Below the pieces are notes generated by a model that was not told where the DNA came from, searched no databases, and saw nothing but the letters and a program-made list of their open reading frames with translations. The translations under genes and the position numbers were made by a program. 64,000 bases of DNA from UBA11872 sp965198285 (GTDB lineage Bacteria > Chloroflexota > UBA11872): the NCBI GenBank assembly GCA_965198285.1, contig OZ240251.1:3100001-3164000 (forward strand), read 5' to 3'. Shown here piece by piece: positions 45,111 to 53,901 of the stretch (the first letter of the stretch is position 1; every line of letters begins with the position of its first letter).

Positions 45111-45403
45111 TACCTCTATTCTTGGTTAAATCCTCGTGCCGTCGGTCTAGCATTGGCATCTTCTGCTGCCGCCACTTTCAGTGCGAGGGTTCGGCCGTGC
45201 GATGTCGAATTTTAGAACTAGCGAATTGACCCTCCCGTCGAAGCTGGACAGTCTGTCAGGTCTTGCGAACTCCTTGGACGAACTGGCCTCCTAAGTCGCA
45301 TGGATCTGTCAGAGAGGACCGGGACGGTGGGGAGATTCCGGTATCGTGACCATCGAACAGTCTGCGGTCCGTCGCACGGGGATGCCCTTCCACAGCCAAT
45401 GAC

Positions 45404-46621
45404 ATGACCGGTAGCCGAGTAGCTAGGCCCCACGAAACCGACGAACGCGTGACTCTGCTTGCGCATTTGCATATGGAGCGAGTATTCACGGCTAAGAGCA
45501 TCGAGTACCGGGAGCCAATGGCGGACGTTCCCGATCGGCAGGTGGATATTCCAAAGCTGAGGCGGGGTGGGGTGAATTGCATCTGGCTTTCGGAAGGGGC
45601 ACCGGGGGAGTTCACGGTCGATCCGATGCCTGCTCTGCAGGCCTGCGAGCACCCGAATACGCAGATGTTTCGGCGAACCTTCTTCGAGGGCGCCGCGGGG
45701 GTGCAGCGATTGCTGCGCGGGTTCGACGCGGTAAGACGCTTGTGCGAGGCCTCAGAGGATCTTGAGCTGGTGACTTCGACCGAGGGAGTTCGAGCCGCGG
45801 CAACCGCGGGCAAGATCGCGGTGCTGCTGCACACCGAGAATCTGCTGATGGCCGAGGACCTGGCGATGCTGCGCGCGTACCACCAGGTTGGTATGCGCGT
45901 GACGGGTCTGGTGCATGCGGCGCCGCAGGCGTGGATCGATTGCGACGCGGAGCAGCGCGTGCCGAGCGGATTGACGGAGTTTGGCCGTGAGGTGGTTCAC
46001 GAGTTGAACCGGCTGGGCATCCTGATGGATGTCTCACACGCGTCGGTACAGGCCATCGACGACGTGCTGGACGAGAGCCGTGATCCGATCGTGGCTTCTC
46101 ACTCGAATCCGAAGGCGATCAGCCCGTTGCAGCGGAACCTGACGGATGAGCACATTCGAAGGATCGCCGATGGGGGCGGGGTGGTTGGGATTCATTGCTC
46201 GTCGGCGTTCGTCGACTTTGCCTGCCAGCAGGGGCGCGGCTCGGGGCCGGGCATCGATGCCTCGGAGCGTGAGCGGGGGCTGAAGCTGCTGGCTGACGTC
46301 AGGTCGGGCACTCTGGATCCGTTCGCGGCGGAGGCTGGAGTTCGGACAGGGGTAGCAAAGCCGCTTTACCTGCGGTTTCCCACGGTGGGGCTGGATGCGC
46401 TGGTGGACGTGGTGGACTACATGGTGAACCTGGCGGGCTATGAGCACGTTGGGATCGGGACGGATTTCGAGTTCCTGGAGGATGTGGTGGAAGGCTTTGC
46501 CGGCGCCCACGAGACGCCGCAGTTGCTGGCCGCGCTGGAAGCTCGGGGCTACAGCGCGCGAGAGGTGGACGCCATCGCCGGGGAGAACTTCATGCGGGTG
46601 ATGGCTGAGGTGATCGACTAG
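45404..46621 (+). CDS. Membrane dipeptidase (peptidase M19) family protein
   Basis: 405 residues, a zinc-dependent TIM-barrel dipeptidase of the renal dipeptidase family. Metal and active-site marks are LLHTENLLM (bridging Glu), LMDVSHAS (His), VASHSNPKA (His) and GIGTDFEFL (Asp); the C-terminus GENFMRVM is typical. The N-terminal ligand pair, usually HxD, reads HLH here. It stops in a 4-base overlap (CTAG) with the convergent flavoprotein gene. A fragment of the same gene lies at 41586. Confidence 0.88.
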   Translation: MTGSRVARPHETDERVTLLAHLHMERVFTAKSIEYREPMADVPDRQVDIPKLRRGGVNCIWLSEGAPGEFTVDPMPALQACEHPNTQMFRRTFFEGAAGVQRLLRGFDAVRRLCEASEDLELVTSTEGVRAAATAGKIAVLLHTENLLMAEDLAMLRAYHQVGMRVTGLVHAAPQAWIDCDAEQRVPSGLTEFGREVVHELNRLGILMDVSHASVQAIDDVLDESRDPIVASHSNPKAISPLQRNLTDEHIRRIADGGGVVGIHCSSAFVDFACQQGRGSGPGIDASERERGLKLLADVRSGTLDPFAAEAGVRTGVAKPLYLRFPTVGLDALVDVVDYMVNLAGYEHVGIGTDFEFLEDVVEGFAGAHETPQLLAALEARGYSAREVDAIAGENFMRVMAEVID

Positions 46622-47997
46622 GGCACTAACGCGCTGGCTGCCGCTTCGCGGCCGGCGATGCGGCCGAAGGCCAGGCCCATTGAAAGACCGCCGGTGTAGC
46701 CACGGGTGTAGATGCCGCCGGCGTCGGCGCCCGCAGCATAGAGGCCGCCCAGCGGCCGACCGGTGGAGTCCAGCACCCGGGTAAAGGCGTCGATGCGCAC
46801 GCCGCCGTAGGTAACGGTGATGCCCGGCAGGAAGCGGATGGCGTAGAAGGGTGGCTGGGTCAGCGGGTTCAGATCGCGGGCGCGGGGAATCGCGAGCATG
46901 GTTGCGTCGCCGGCTTCGGCCGCAGCGTTGTAGATCGCAAGGGAGTCCAGCAATGGAGCGCGGGCGACGTCCCAGCGTCTGGACATCCGCTCAGCCAGGG
47001 ACTCGAGCGACGGCGACTCAAGGATTTCGGTCCCAACGGACCTGACCGTATCCAAAGCGGCCGAGCCGACCTGTGTGGCCGCGTCGGCTTCGCTGTAGAT
47101 CATGAAGCCGAGCGCCTCGGGTTGGTGCGGCAGGGCGTGGACGCTGACTTCGTCGCTCTCGGACTCGTCGACGTAGCGTTCGCCGCGCAGGTTGACGAGG
47201 ATTGCGCCGGGCAACGCTCCGCCGAGGTGAACGCGCGGGAATGAGGGGAAGTCAACTACGGCGGGCGGAGCAACGACCCGATGGCCGTAGAAGCGGCCGA
47301 AGGGCCCCGCAGTCCCGGCTCCGACGGCCATAGCGGCCTGGAAGGCTTCGCCGGTGCTGTAGGGGTTGGCGCGCAGGATCATGCGGTCGCTGTTGGGACC
47401 GAAGTAGCGGGCGCGGAGTTCGGGGCTGCCCTGGAAGCCGCCGGTGGCCATGACGGTGCCTCTGGCGCTTATGCGGATGCGGCCGGTGGGTCCTTGCGCT
47501 TCGGCACCGACGACACGTCCGGCGGCATCCTGCCTGAAGTTGCGAATGGCAGTTTCGGTGAGGATCTGGCCGCCGGCCTCAGCGATGTTGGCGGTGAGTT
47601 GATCCATGGCGGCGCGCGGGTTGGAACGGCCGTCGTCCTTTGGCTCGAGCTGGTAGGCCACATAAGGGAACGGCGGGTTCCAGCCGGTAGCTCCGAATTC
47701 GAACGGCACGGCCCGTACTTGCTGCGACCGCAGCCACTCGACGGCTTCGGGGAAGGTTGTGACCTGGGCCTTGCCGAGGGTGGGGTCGCCGCCGGGCTGG
47801 ACGGAGAGCCAGCCTGCGAGGTCGCGGGCCGTCCAGACAATGCCGGCGGAGACGGCGGAGGATCCGCCGGTTTCGGGGCCTTTCTCGAGGACCACCACTC
47901 GCGCGCCGGCTTCCTGGGCGGTGCGGGCGGCGGTGAGGCCGGCGATGCCGGCGCCGCAGATCAGGACGTCGGCGTCGAGCGTGGGGATATCAGTCAT
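46618..47997 (-). CDS. FAD-dependent oxidoreductase (fumarate reductase/ketosteroid dehydrogenase-like)
   Basis: 459 residues of the FAD_binding_2 family. The FAD Rossmann motif is DVLICGAGIAGLTAARTA with VVVLEKGPETGGSSAVSAG; the C-terminal FAD loop is GADAGGIYTRGYTGG; the substrate domain contains FYAIRFLPGITVTYGGVRID. Family members dehydrogenate steroids or reduce fumarate-like double bonds; the substrate is unknown. ATG 47997 overlaps the stop of the upstream Gfo/Idh gene as ATGA; ATG 48009 is an alternative. Confidence 0.87.
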   Translation of the reverse strand: MTDIPTLDADVLICGAGIAGLTAARTAQEAGARVVVLEKGPETGGSSAVSAGIVWTARDLAGWLSVQPGGDPTLGKAQVTTFPEAVEWLRSQQVRAVPFEFGATGWNPPFPYVAYQLEPKDDGRSNPRAAMDQLTANIAEAGGQILTETAIRNFRQDAAGRVVGAEAQGPTGRIRISARGTVMATGGFQGSPELRARYFGPNSDRMILRANPYSTGEAFQAAMAVGAGTAGPFGRFYGHRVVAPPAVVDFPSFPRVHLGGALPGAILVNLRGERYVDESESDEVSVHALPHQPEALGFMIYSEADAATQVGSAALDTVRSVGTEILESPSLESLAERMSRRWDVARAPLLDSLAIYNAAAEAGDATMLAIPRARDLNPLTQPPFYAIRFLPGITVTYGGVRIDAFTRVLDSTGRPLGGLYAAGADAGGIYTRGYTGGLSMGLAFGRIAGREAAASALVP

Positions 47998-49100
47998 GGG
48001 AGCGTCCATTCGCCTCGGCTTGGTACGGGCTCGGCGCGGCCGCTGGCGGCGGAGCGGTAGGCGGCGTGGACGACTCGGAGGGCCTGGAGGGCGTCGAGGG
48101 TTGAGGTTGGCGGATCGCCAAGGCCGGCGGCGGCACGGAGCGCTTCGTGCATGAGGGTGTCGTAGCCGGTGATGAAGTCGGAGTCGTAGTCGATCCGTTC
48201 GCGAGGCTGATCCGCGTAGGCGGGCAGGTTGCTGTAGCAGGTGAGCGGGGTGCCTTCGTGCGGGTCGATTTGGAGCCAGCCGTTCTCGCCCCAGACCTTG
48301 AAGAGCGACTGCTTGTCGTCGGCGACGTCGTGCTGGTCCAGGTAGTAAGCCGAGGTGAGCGAGGCCAGCATGCCGTTGTCGTAGCGGAGGGTTAGGACGG
48401 CGGAGTCCTCGACGTCGATGGGCTGGCCGCCGGCCACGTTGGTCATGGCGCTGACCTCGACGACGTCATGGCCGGTGACGACATGGAGCATGTCGACGAA
48501 GTGGATGCCGAGCCAGGAGAGGTGCCCGCCGCCGCCAACGCGCTTCTGGAAGAACCAGGTGTTGGACGAGCCGGTGCGGCGCTGGAGCTGTTCGACGTCG
48601 CGGATGCGGGCCTGATCGGCGATGTAGTGGGCCGTGACACCGTAGAGGGTGCCCAGGCGTCCCTCGTCGCGAATGATGCGGGCGGCGTCGCGAACGGCGG
48701 GTTGCTGGCTGCCGGCGAAGGCGAGCATGAGGTGGCGGTCGCAGTCGAGCGCCTTGCGGGCGAGGGGTTCGAGCACGGTGTCCGAGACGCTAGCCGGTTT
48801 CTCGGTAAGGACATGCGCGCCGGCGTCCAGCGCCGCTTCGATGATCGGTGGTGAATCCAGGGGCGGGACGGTGATGACCGCGAGTTGCGGAGATTCGGCG
48901 GCCAGGAGTTCGGCGGGGTCTTCAGCGACGGTGCGCACCTTGTCGCCGAGCACGGCCAGGATGGAGTCGCGACGCTCACCGGCGGGGACGGCCACGGAGA
49001 CCGAGGCGGCGCCGTCGTTGGCCGCCAGGCGGTCGCGATAGCCCTGCCAGTGGGCGGCTTCGTCGTTGACGACCAGGACGACGTGAATGCCTCTAGCCAC
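47994..49100 (-). CDS. Gfo/Idh/MocA-like oxidoreductase with atypical nucleotide-binding loop
   Basis: 368 residues. The C-terminal half is family-typical (LTEKPASVSD with Lys, WLGIHFVDMLHVVTGH with His/Asp), but the N-terminal strand runs GIHVVLVVNDEAAHWQGY with no GxGxxG loop, so NAD(P) binding may be altered. I place the start at GTG 49100 because GGGAGG lies 6 bases upstream; the ATG at 49121 lies before that site. It is translationally coupled to the flavoprotein gene. Confidence 0.78.
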   Translation of the reverse strand: MARGIHVVLVVNDEAAHWQGYRDRLAANDGAASVSVAVPAGERRDSILAVLGDKVRTVAEDPAELLAAESPQLAVITVPPLDSPPIIEAALDAGAHVLTEKPASVSDTVLEPLARKALDCDRHLMLAFAGSQQPAVRDAARIIRDEGRLGTLYGVTAHYIADQARIRDVEQLQRRTGSSNTWFFQKRVGGGGHLSWLGIHFVDMLHVVTGHDVVEVSAMTNVAGGQPIDVEDSAVLTLRYDNGMLASLTSAYYLDQHDVADDKQSLFKVWGENGWLQIDPHEGTPLTCYSNLPAYADQPRERIDYDSDFITGYDTLMHEALRAAAGLGDPPTSTLDALQALRVVHAAYRSAASGRAEPVPSRGEWTLP

Positions 49101-49165
49101 TTCGGGCCTCCCTTGGGTCATTGATCCACTCGGCAGCGCCGCGGCGGCGTGGGGGTGAAGGGGGG

Positions 49166-49219
49166 AACTCTCCCTCGCCAGCCCGTCCCCTTAAGGGGAC
49201 GGGCTGGCGAGGGAGAGTT
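49166..49219. repeat. 54-base perfect palindrome followed by T-runs
   Basis: Perfect 27-base arms without a loop (centre TTAA at 49191-49194). The plus-strand side continues TTTTGGCGATTTTTTTAG, so it could end a plus-strand transcript, though no plus-strand gene is nearby. The left flank GGGGGTGAAGGGGGG is the reverse of the flank at 42-58, which ties this element to the one at the window start. Confidence 0.85.
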
Positions 49220-49500
49220 TTTGGCGATTTTTTTAGCGAGTATCCGAATTTTCGAGGTTGGTCGCGGAGCGGAGGCCTTGAGGGAACAGCGAGGCGGGCT
49301 CGGCGACAGGACGACCGGATAGCGCGACGGGACGGCTGAACAGGTTCACTACGAGAAGCAGGGGCGGACGGAGCGGTGGGCATTCGGGGGACGCGAGGGC
49401 TGGGACCATCGCCTCCAGTGTACTCTGACAGATAACGGCTGGCAAGGGAGAGCGTGGTAACGACGGGTCCAGCGAGACTCACGACTCGTTATTCAGGCAA

Positions 49501-49711
49501 GTGTTCACCGAAGCTCCGGCGATGTGTTCAGTTTTTGCCCGGATGTGTTCAGTTTTCGGGCGAATGTGTTCAGTTTTTGCCTGGATGTGTCCAGTTCTCG
49601 GGCAAATGTGTCCAGTTCTCGCCTGGATGTGTCCAGTTTTCGGGCGGATGTGTCCAGTCTTTGCCTGGATGTGTCCACTTGTACCTGGTGATGTGTTCAG
49701 GGTTTCCCGCG
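49501..49711. repeat. 21-bp tandem repeat array, about 10 units
   Basis: Eight clear units start at 49522, 49543, 49564, 49585, 49606, 49627, 49648 and 49669, each ATGTGT(T/C)CAG plus a variable half; one degenerate unit lies on each side (49501 and 49691). The second halves alternate between a TTTTTGCC(C/T)GG type and a TTTTCGGGCGA type, giving a 42-bp higher order over most of the array. The period equals two helical turns. Possible readings are terminal repeats of a lost insertion element or a protein-binding array. Confidence 0.85.
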
Positions 49712-49763
49712 ACGACACGCTGATCGCTCCCCCAGCCCGGGCGCGGGCGATGAGGATGACTGG

Positions 49764-51446
49764 TCAGTCCCAAGCCCTTGGTGCGATACCGGCGATATCG
49801 GTCTTGACGTCGATCACGGCGGCCCGGCTGGATGACAGGGCGCGGTCCAAGGCCCCTTCCATTTCGGAGGGCCGGGTGACGGTGATGCCTTCGCAGCCCA
49901 TGGTTTCGGCGATGGCGGCGAAGTCGGCGTCGGTGAGTTTCCAGAGCCGGTCGGAGCCGGGGGTGACGCCGCCGTAGATGCGTTCGTTGAGCGCCTGTTC
50001 CTGGTTGAGCGAGGCATTGTTGTTGACGACGGTGACGGTGTTGATGCCGTAGCGGGCGGCGGTGTCGAGCTCGGTGAGGTGGTACCACATGCCGCCGTCG
50101 CCGGTGAAGCAGACGACCGGGCGGTCGGGGGCGGCGCACTTGGCGCCGAGCGCGGCCGGTAGACCCCAGCCCAGCGAGCCGGCGCAGCGGATGAAGCTCT
50201 GCTGAGGCGAGGTCAGGTCGATCATCGTCCCTGTCCAGATACCGGCGTGGCCGGTATCCGAGACCAGAATGGCGTCCGCCGGCAGCAGCCGGGTGAGTTC
50301 GCCGCAGAGGCGCTCAGGGCGCATGGGGACCTGGTCTGAAGTGAGGAGCGGGTCGACCTGGGCTCGCCAGGTGGCGACCAACGACTGGACGCGCTCGACC
50401 CACGAATTGCGCGACTCCGGTGGGGTCATGGAGTCGGTTTCGACTTGATTCACTAGCTTGCGGAGCCCGGCGCGCGCGTCGGCCAGGAGGCCGACGTTGA
50501 TGGGGAACGAGCGGCCGAGCTCGGCGGGGTTTATGTCAAGTTGGACTATGCGAGCGGCGGGACGCGGAAACTTCCAGATGTTGGTGACCTGCTCGCCCTT
50601 GTGGCTGCCGACGAAGAACGCGAGATCGACCTCGGCAAACACTCGATTGGCGCATTCGCGCGAGTAGGTTCCAGACACGCCGACCGCGAGCGGGTGGTCG
50701 GCGGGGAAGGTCTCCTTGGCGTTGAGGGAGGTGATGACGGGGATGTTCAGGCGCTCCGCCAATTCGATGAGTTCAGCGCGCGCGCCTGCCGACCGGACGC
50801 CGCCGCCCGCCACGATGACCGGCCGCTCCGCCCCAGCCAGTTCGGCCAGGGCCGCACGGACGCTGGCCGTATCAGGCTCGGGTCGGAAGGGGGGCGTGCG
50901 GCGGAACGGCTCCTCAACGATCACGTCGAGACTCGCCTCAGCATTCATGATCTCGCCGCCGGTGATTCCCCAGAGGTCAAGGTGCGCAGGTCCCGGGGTT
51001 CCGGAAACGACTTCGCGCAGCGCCTGGCGCAGGAAGATCGGGAACTCGGCGATTGAGGTTACGGGCGTGGCGAACTTGGTGACCGCAGCGAAGGGCGCCG
51101 AGTGATCGACCTCCTGGTAGGCGTGGCGGTTTTGCATGATTTGCGTCAGGCGGCCGGTCAGGGCCAGCACGGGCGAACAGGCCAGGTAGGCGTCTTGCAG
51201 GCCCGCGGCCAGGTTCAACGCCCCGACGGACTGAGCGCCGCAGACACCGGCGCCGCCGCTGATCCGGGCGTAGCCGTCGGCCATGTAGGCCGCGCCCTTT
51301 TCGGTGTGGGCCATGACGGGTTCGACACCCACACGTTCCAACTCCGGCATGGCCTCGGGGACGCTGACGGGCATGAAGAAGTAGTGAGTGATCCCGTAGG
51401 CGTGAAGGGTCTCAGCGAGGAAGCGTGCGCCGCTCATCATGGGCAT
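49764..51446 (-). CDS. Thiamine diphosphate-dependent enzyme, acetolactate synthase-like
   Basis: 560 residues with the three-domain ThDP layout: N-terminal PYR domain with the catalytic Glu in AHTEKGAAYMADGYARISG, central domain (AERPVIVAGGGVRSAG), C-terminal PP domain with GDGGMWYHLTELDTAARYGINTVTVVNNN (GDG...N motif). It could be a decarboxylase or a carboligase; an FAD-site signature for true acetolactate synthase is not certain, and no small regulatory subunit is near. Start ATG 51446 has GGAAGGAG 7 bases before it, unlike the earlier in-frame ATG at 51491. Confidence 0.85.
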   Translation of the reverse strand: MPMMSGARFLAETLHAYGITHYFFMPVSVPEAMPELERVGVEPVMAHTEKGAAYMADGYARISGGAGVCGAQSVGALNLAAGLQDAYLACSPVLALTGRLTQIMQNRHAYQEVDHSAPFAAVTKFATPVTSIAEFPIFLRQALREVVSGTPGPAHLDLWGITGGEIMNAEASLDVIVEEPFRRTPPFRPEPDTASVRAALAELAGAERPVIVAGGGVRSAGARAELIELAERLNIPVITSLNAKETFPADHPLAVGVSGTYSRECANRVFAEVDLAFFVGSHKGEQVTNIWKFPRPAARIVQLDINPAELGRSFPINVGLLADARAGLRKLVNQVETDSMTPPESRNSWVERVQSLVATWRAQVDPLLTSDQVPMRPERLCGELTRLLPADAILVSDTGHAGIWTGTMIDLTSPQQSFIRCAGSLGWGLPAALGAKCAAPDRPVVCFTGDGGMWYHLTELDTAARYGINTVTVVNNNASLNQEQALNERIYGGVTPGSDRLWKLTDADFAAIAETMGCEGITVTRPSEMEGALDRALSSSRAAVIDVKTDIAGIAPRAWD

Positions 51447-51604
51447 TGGGAGCTCCTTCCCTGGATCGACAGAGCCATTGCGCCGGAACATCGCCCGTCA
51501 CCGCGGAGCCCGCCCGCGAGGCCACTGAGCCGTGAGCACCGTGATCCTAGGCGAATCCTGCCACGCCTACCGATTGGGCGCGCCGCGGCTCGCGAACTTT
51601 GGAC

Positions 51605-51633
51605 TTGACGGGAGAAGGCATAATGTGTAGTGT
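51605..51633 (+). promoter_or_regulatory. Candidate promoter of the XRE gene (near-leaderless)
   Basis: TTGACG (51605-51610) and TAGTGT (51628-51633) are separated by 17 bases. The ATG follows 9 bases after the -10, so the transcript would have almost no leader; no Shine-Dalgarno is seen. Confidence 0.4.
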
Positions 51634-51642
51634 TTAGGAAAC

Positions 51643-51996
51643 ATGACGCAGTTTGGCACATTCGTACACACGGCGCGACGGAGTCTGCAAGAGGGCGACC
51701 GTCGCTATTCGCTGCGGCAGGTGGCGAAGCGGATCGGGGTTGAGCCGGGGTATCTGAGCAAGATCGAGCGCGGGCAGGTTGCGCCGCCTTCCGAAGCCGC
51801 GACGGTTCGGCTTGCGAAGGAACTCGACCAGGATCCGGACGTGTTGTTGGCGTTGGGCGGCAAGGTCTCCAGTGACTTGCAGGACGTCATCCGCAAGCGG
51901 CCGCGCCTCTTCGCGGAGTTGATTCGCGAACTCAAGCAGGCACCCGACCACGCGATCCTGCACATCGTGCGCGAGGTCCGGGACGGGGACTGGTAG
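51643..51996 (+). CDS. XRE-family helix-turn-helix regulator
   Basis: 117 residues. The HTH covers about 20-75: YSLRQVAKRIGVEPGYLSKIERGQVAPPS with the recognition helix around PGYLSKIERG. The C-terminal 40 residues (DLQDVIRKRPRLFAELIRELK) form a helical extension likely for dimerisation. There is no ligand or kinase domain. It precedes the 337-residue unknown protein by 97 bases in the same direction and may regulate it. Confidence 0.88.
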   Translation: MTQFGTFVHTARRSLQEGDRRYSLRQVAKRIGVEPGYLSKIERGQVAPPSEAATVRLAKELDQDPDVLLALGGKVSSDLQDVIRKRPRLFAELIRELKQAPDHAILHIVREVRDGDW

Positions 51997-52093
51997 GACG
52001 CATCGGCACCAGAGGCCAACGGACTTAGCAAGTGATCGACAGCTTCCGACGCAACGCATTCACGAGGCTGCACGACAAGGAGAGTGGGTAGGA

Positions 52094-53107
52094 ATGATCA
52101 CGCTCGAACACGACCGCCTGGTTTTCAGGTTCCCAGAGGTGCACAAGGACGCGCGCTGCGCCATCGACTTTCAGCGGACGTTGCGGATTCCGGACGATGG
52201 GCTGGACTATCCGCTGCCGCCGGGGATGGGCAGCTTCCCCCTGCGGCACCTGGACGACTACGCCCGGCGCGTTCCGCCGACGTGGTTGCGACGCGGCGGC
52301 GTGCTGATGCCCATGCACCAGGCGGAAGCCATGTGGATCAGTTTTGATTGCGGGGAGTATCCATTCGCCGTGAAGGTTGCGACGGGCAAGATCTGCGCGC
52401 TAACGGGCGAATGCTGGATGAACCACCTCAACACCGACCCGCAGGACTACGCGGTGCTGCCGGAACAGCCGTGGCTGGACGGCTACTGCGTGGCCGAAGG
52501 CATCGTTCGCCAGTTCGTGGCCATGCCGCTGGGCCAGGGCTACACGGTGGAGGAGCAGCTCACGGGCGAGGGCGAGCATGGCGGGCTGCAACTCATCGCG
52601 TATCCCATGAAGGCGGAACGGTACGAAGATCTGTTCTCAGGCTTTGCGGCCGGTGCCCCGTTAGACGAAGGTGACGCCTGTTCGCTGGTCAAGAGCGCGT
52701 CCATGGGTCTGGCGCCCGGCGGCCGGATGCAGCAGGACATCTACGACGACCCGTACGGACTGGATGCGTGGGATCAACGGCACGCGAGTCGCTGCTTCGT
52801 AACGATCGCCACTTCGGTGCAGTGGATGGCGCTGACCTGTGAACGCCCGCCGACGGAGCCGCCGACGGCGAGCGCCTATGCGGCAGCCGGTCTGCCCTGG
52901 TACGACTACTTTGGCGGCGATCTGACGGCCATTTCGGCAACCGACAAGCTGCGAGGAATCGCCAGCGTGGCGGAGATTGGGGCGGCGAAAGGCGAGACCC
53001 CGCTGCCGGATAACGAGTCAGCGGATGTCGATCGCGTCATTTCGGTACGGCGGCGGGGCTCAGACCAGGTGCGGGAAATGCGGGGCGAAGAGACCTCAAC
53101 GCAGTAG
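52094..53107 (+). CDS. Conserved hypothetical protein, 337 residues
   Basis: I do not recognise a named domain. The protein is soluble with beta-rich, Trp/Tyr-rich stretches: FRFPEVHKDARCAIDFQRTLRIPDDG, YPFAVKVATGKICALTGE, PWLDGYCVAEGIVRQFVAMPLG, GLAPGGRMQQDIYDDPYG. Similar proteins, as I recall them, occur widely as hypothetical. An XRE regulator precedes it. ATG 52094 has a GGGTAGGA site close by. Its last 642 coding bases plus 66 bases after the stop are repeated at 54359-55066. Confidence 0.75.
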   Translation: MITLEHDRLVFRFPEVHKDARCAIDFQRTLRIPDDGLDYPLPPGMGSFPLRHLDDYARRVPPTWLRRGGVLMPMHQAEAMWISFDCGEYPFAVKVATGKICALTGECWMNHLNTDPQDYAVLPEQPWLDGYCVAEGIVRQFVAMPLGQGYTVEEQLTGEGEHGGLQLIAYPMKAERYEDLFSGFAAGAPLDEGDACSLVKSASMGLAPGGRMQQDIYDDPYGLDAWDQRHASRCFVTIATSVQWMALTCERPPTEPPTASAYAAAGLPWYDYFGGDLTAISATDKLRGIASVAEIGAAKGETPLPDNESADVDRVISVRRRGSDQVREMRGEETSTQ

Positions 53108-53173
53108 GCGCCGCGGAGCCCACACGCCGTTCTTGCTCACGGCCCATGGGCCAGGCAATGGACGGGCGGGGCC
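52466..53173 (+). repeat. 708-bp direct duplication, copy 1
   Basis: This segment, from codon 125 of the 337-residue gene to 66 bases past its stop, aligns with 54359-55066 at a constant offset of 1893 bases, without insertion or deletion. Differences are scattered substitutions. Copy 2 starts exactly at the conserved CAGCCGTGGCTGG. Confidence 0.85.
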
Positions 53174-53279
53174 CTGCCGCGCAACGATTTGACAAGGGGT
53201 TTTCCGCGTCCTACGCGCATGCCGCTCAATGGAGCCGGGACGTCAATGAGGATGCCTTGCAGACGAGCGGAGGTTCGCC

Positions 53280-53819
53280 ATGCGTAGAACCACCACGGCC
53301 ATTCTTGCGGCTAGCCTGGGGCTGCTGCTCATGTTCAGCATCGCGGCTGCGGAGGCGCCGCCCGCCGGCGACGGTCCGCAGGAAGGCGACATCCTGCTGG
53401 TCACGACGGAACAGGTCGTGGGCTTCCCCGTTCCGTCAGGCGCCACCTGGTTCACGCTCGGGACGACAGGCGCGGGCTGCAAGGAGCAGCAGTGGTCCGG
53501 GCGAATTCGCGAGTGCATCAACAACCAGTGGGAAACGGTCGTCAGGCTCAAGTCCGACACGTCGTTCTGCTACAACGGCGACCACATCCAGCCGCCCCTC
53601 AACTGGTACGCCAGCACCGTGATGCTTGCCGCGAACTGGCAGCAAGAGTCGTTTCAGACGCGCGAGTGGGGCGGGATCGACGAGTACGAGCACAGCGACC
53701 GCGTGATCGCCAAGTACAAGAAATGCACGCTGGGCTGCGGTGTGCCCGTGAGGGTCGAGGTTCGCAAGTGGCAGTGGGGCGATAGCGGGACCGACCTGAA
53801 CGACAACGGGACGAACTAG
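53280..53819 (+). CDS. Small secreted protein of unknown function
   Basis: 179 residues with a classic Sec signal peptide (TTTAILAASLGLLLMFSIAAAEA, cleaved at about 24-25). The mature part has six Cys that could form disulfides (CKEQQW, RECINN, SFCYNG, KKCTLGCG) and many Trp residues, and ends GTDLNDNGTN. I recognise no family. It lies between the two copies of the duplicated segment; GGAGG about 9 bases before ATG 53280 supports the start. Confidence 0.65.
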   Translation: MRRTTTAILAASLGLLLMFSIAAAEAPPAGDGPQEGDILLVTTEQVVGFPVPSGATWFTLGTTGAGCKEQQWSGRIRECINNQWETVVRLKSDTSFCYNGDHIQPPLNWYASTVMLAANWQQESFQTREWGGIDEYEHSDRVIAKYKKCTLGCGVPVRVEVRKWQWGDSGTDLNDNGTN

Positions 53820-53901
53820 CCGACGGACGGGTTGGCGCTCGCCACGCCGACCGCCGGGCGCCCTGGGGACCTCCATGTCCCCAGGGCGCTTAGCATGGCC
53901 T

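Larger units (their letters stand above)
49122..49763. other. Intergenic region of 642 bases made of repeats
   Basis: Upstream of the Gfo/Idh gene. It holds a 54-base palindrome (49166-49219) and a 21-base tandem array (49501-49711), listed separately. Frames through the array read as periodic MCSVF/MCPVF or TGHIQAK peptides on the two strands and are not genes. I see nothing else. Confidence 0.7.

Noticed and set aside
49501..49711. CRISPR array
   Set aside because: The 21-bp units are directly adjacent and have no unique spacers, and no cas gene is present.
49479..49723. Open frames with MCSVF/MCPVF or TGHIQAK repeats
   Set aside because: They are translations of the 21-bp tandem array, open on both strands because the unit length is a multiple of three. 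No ribosome site and no non-repeat domain.
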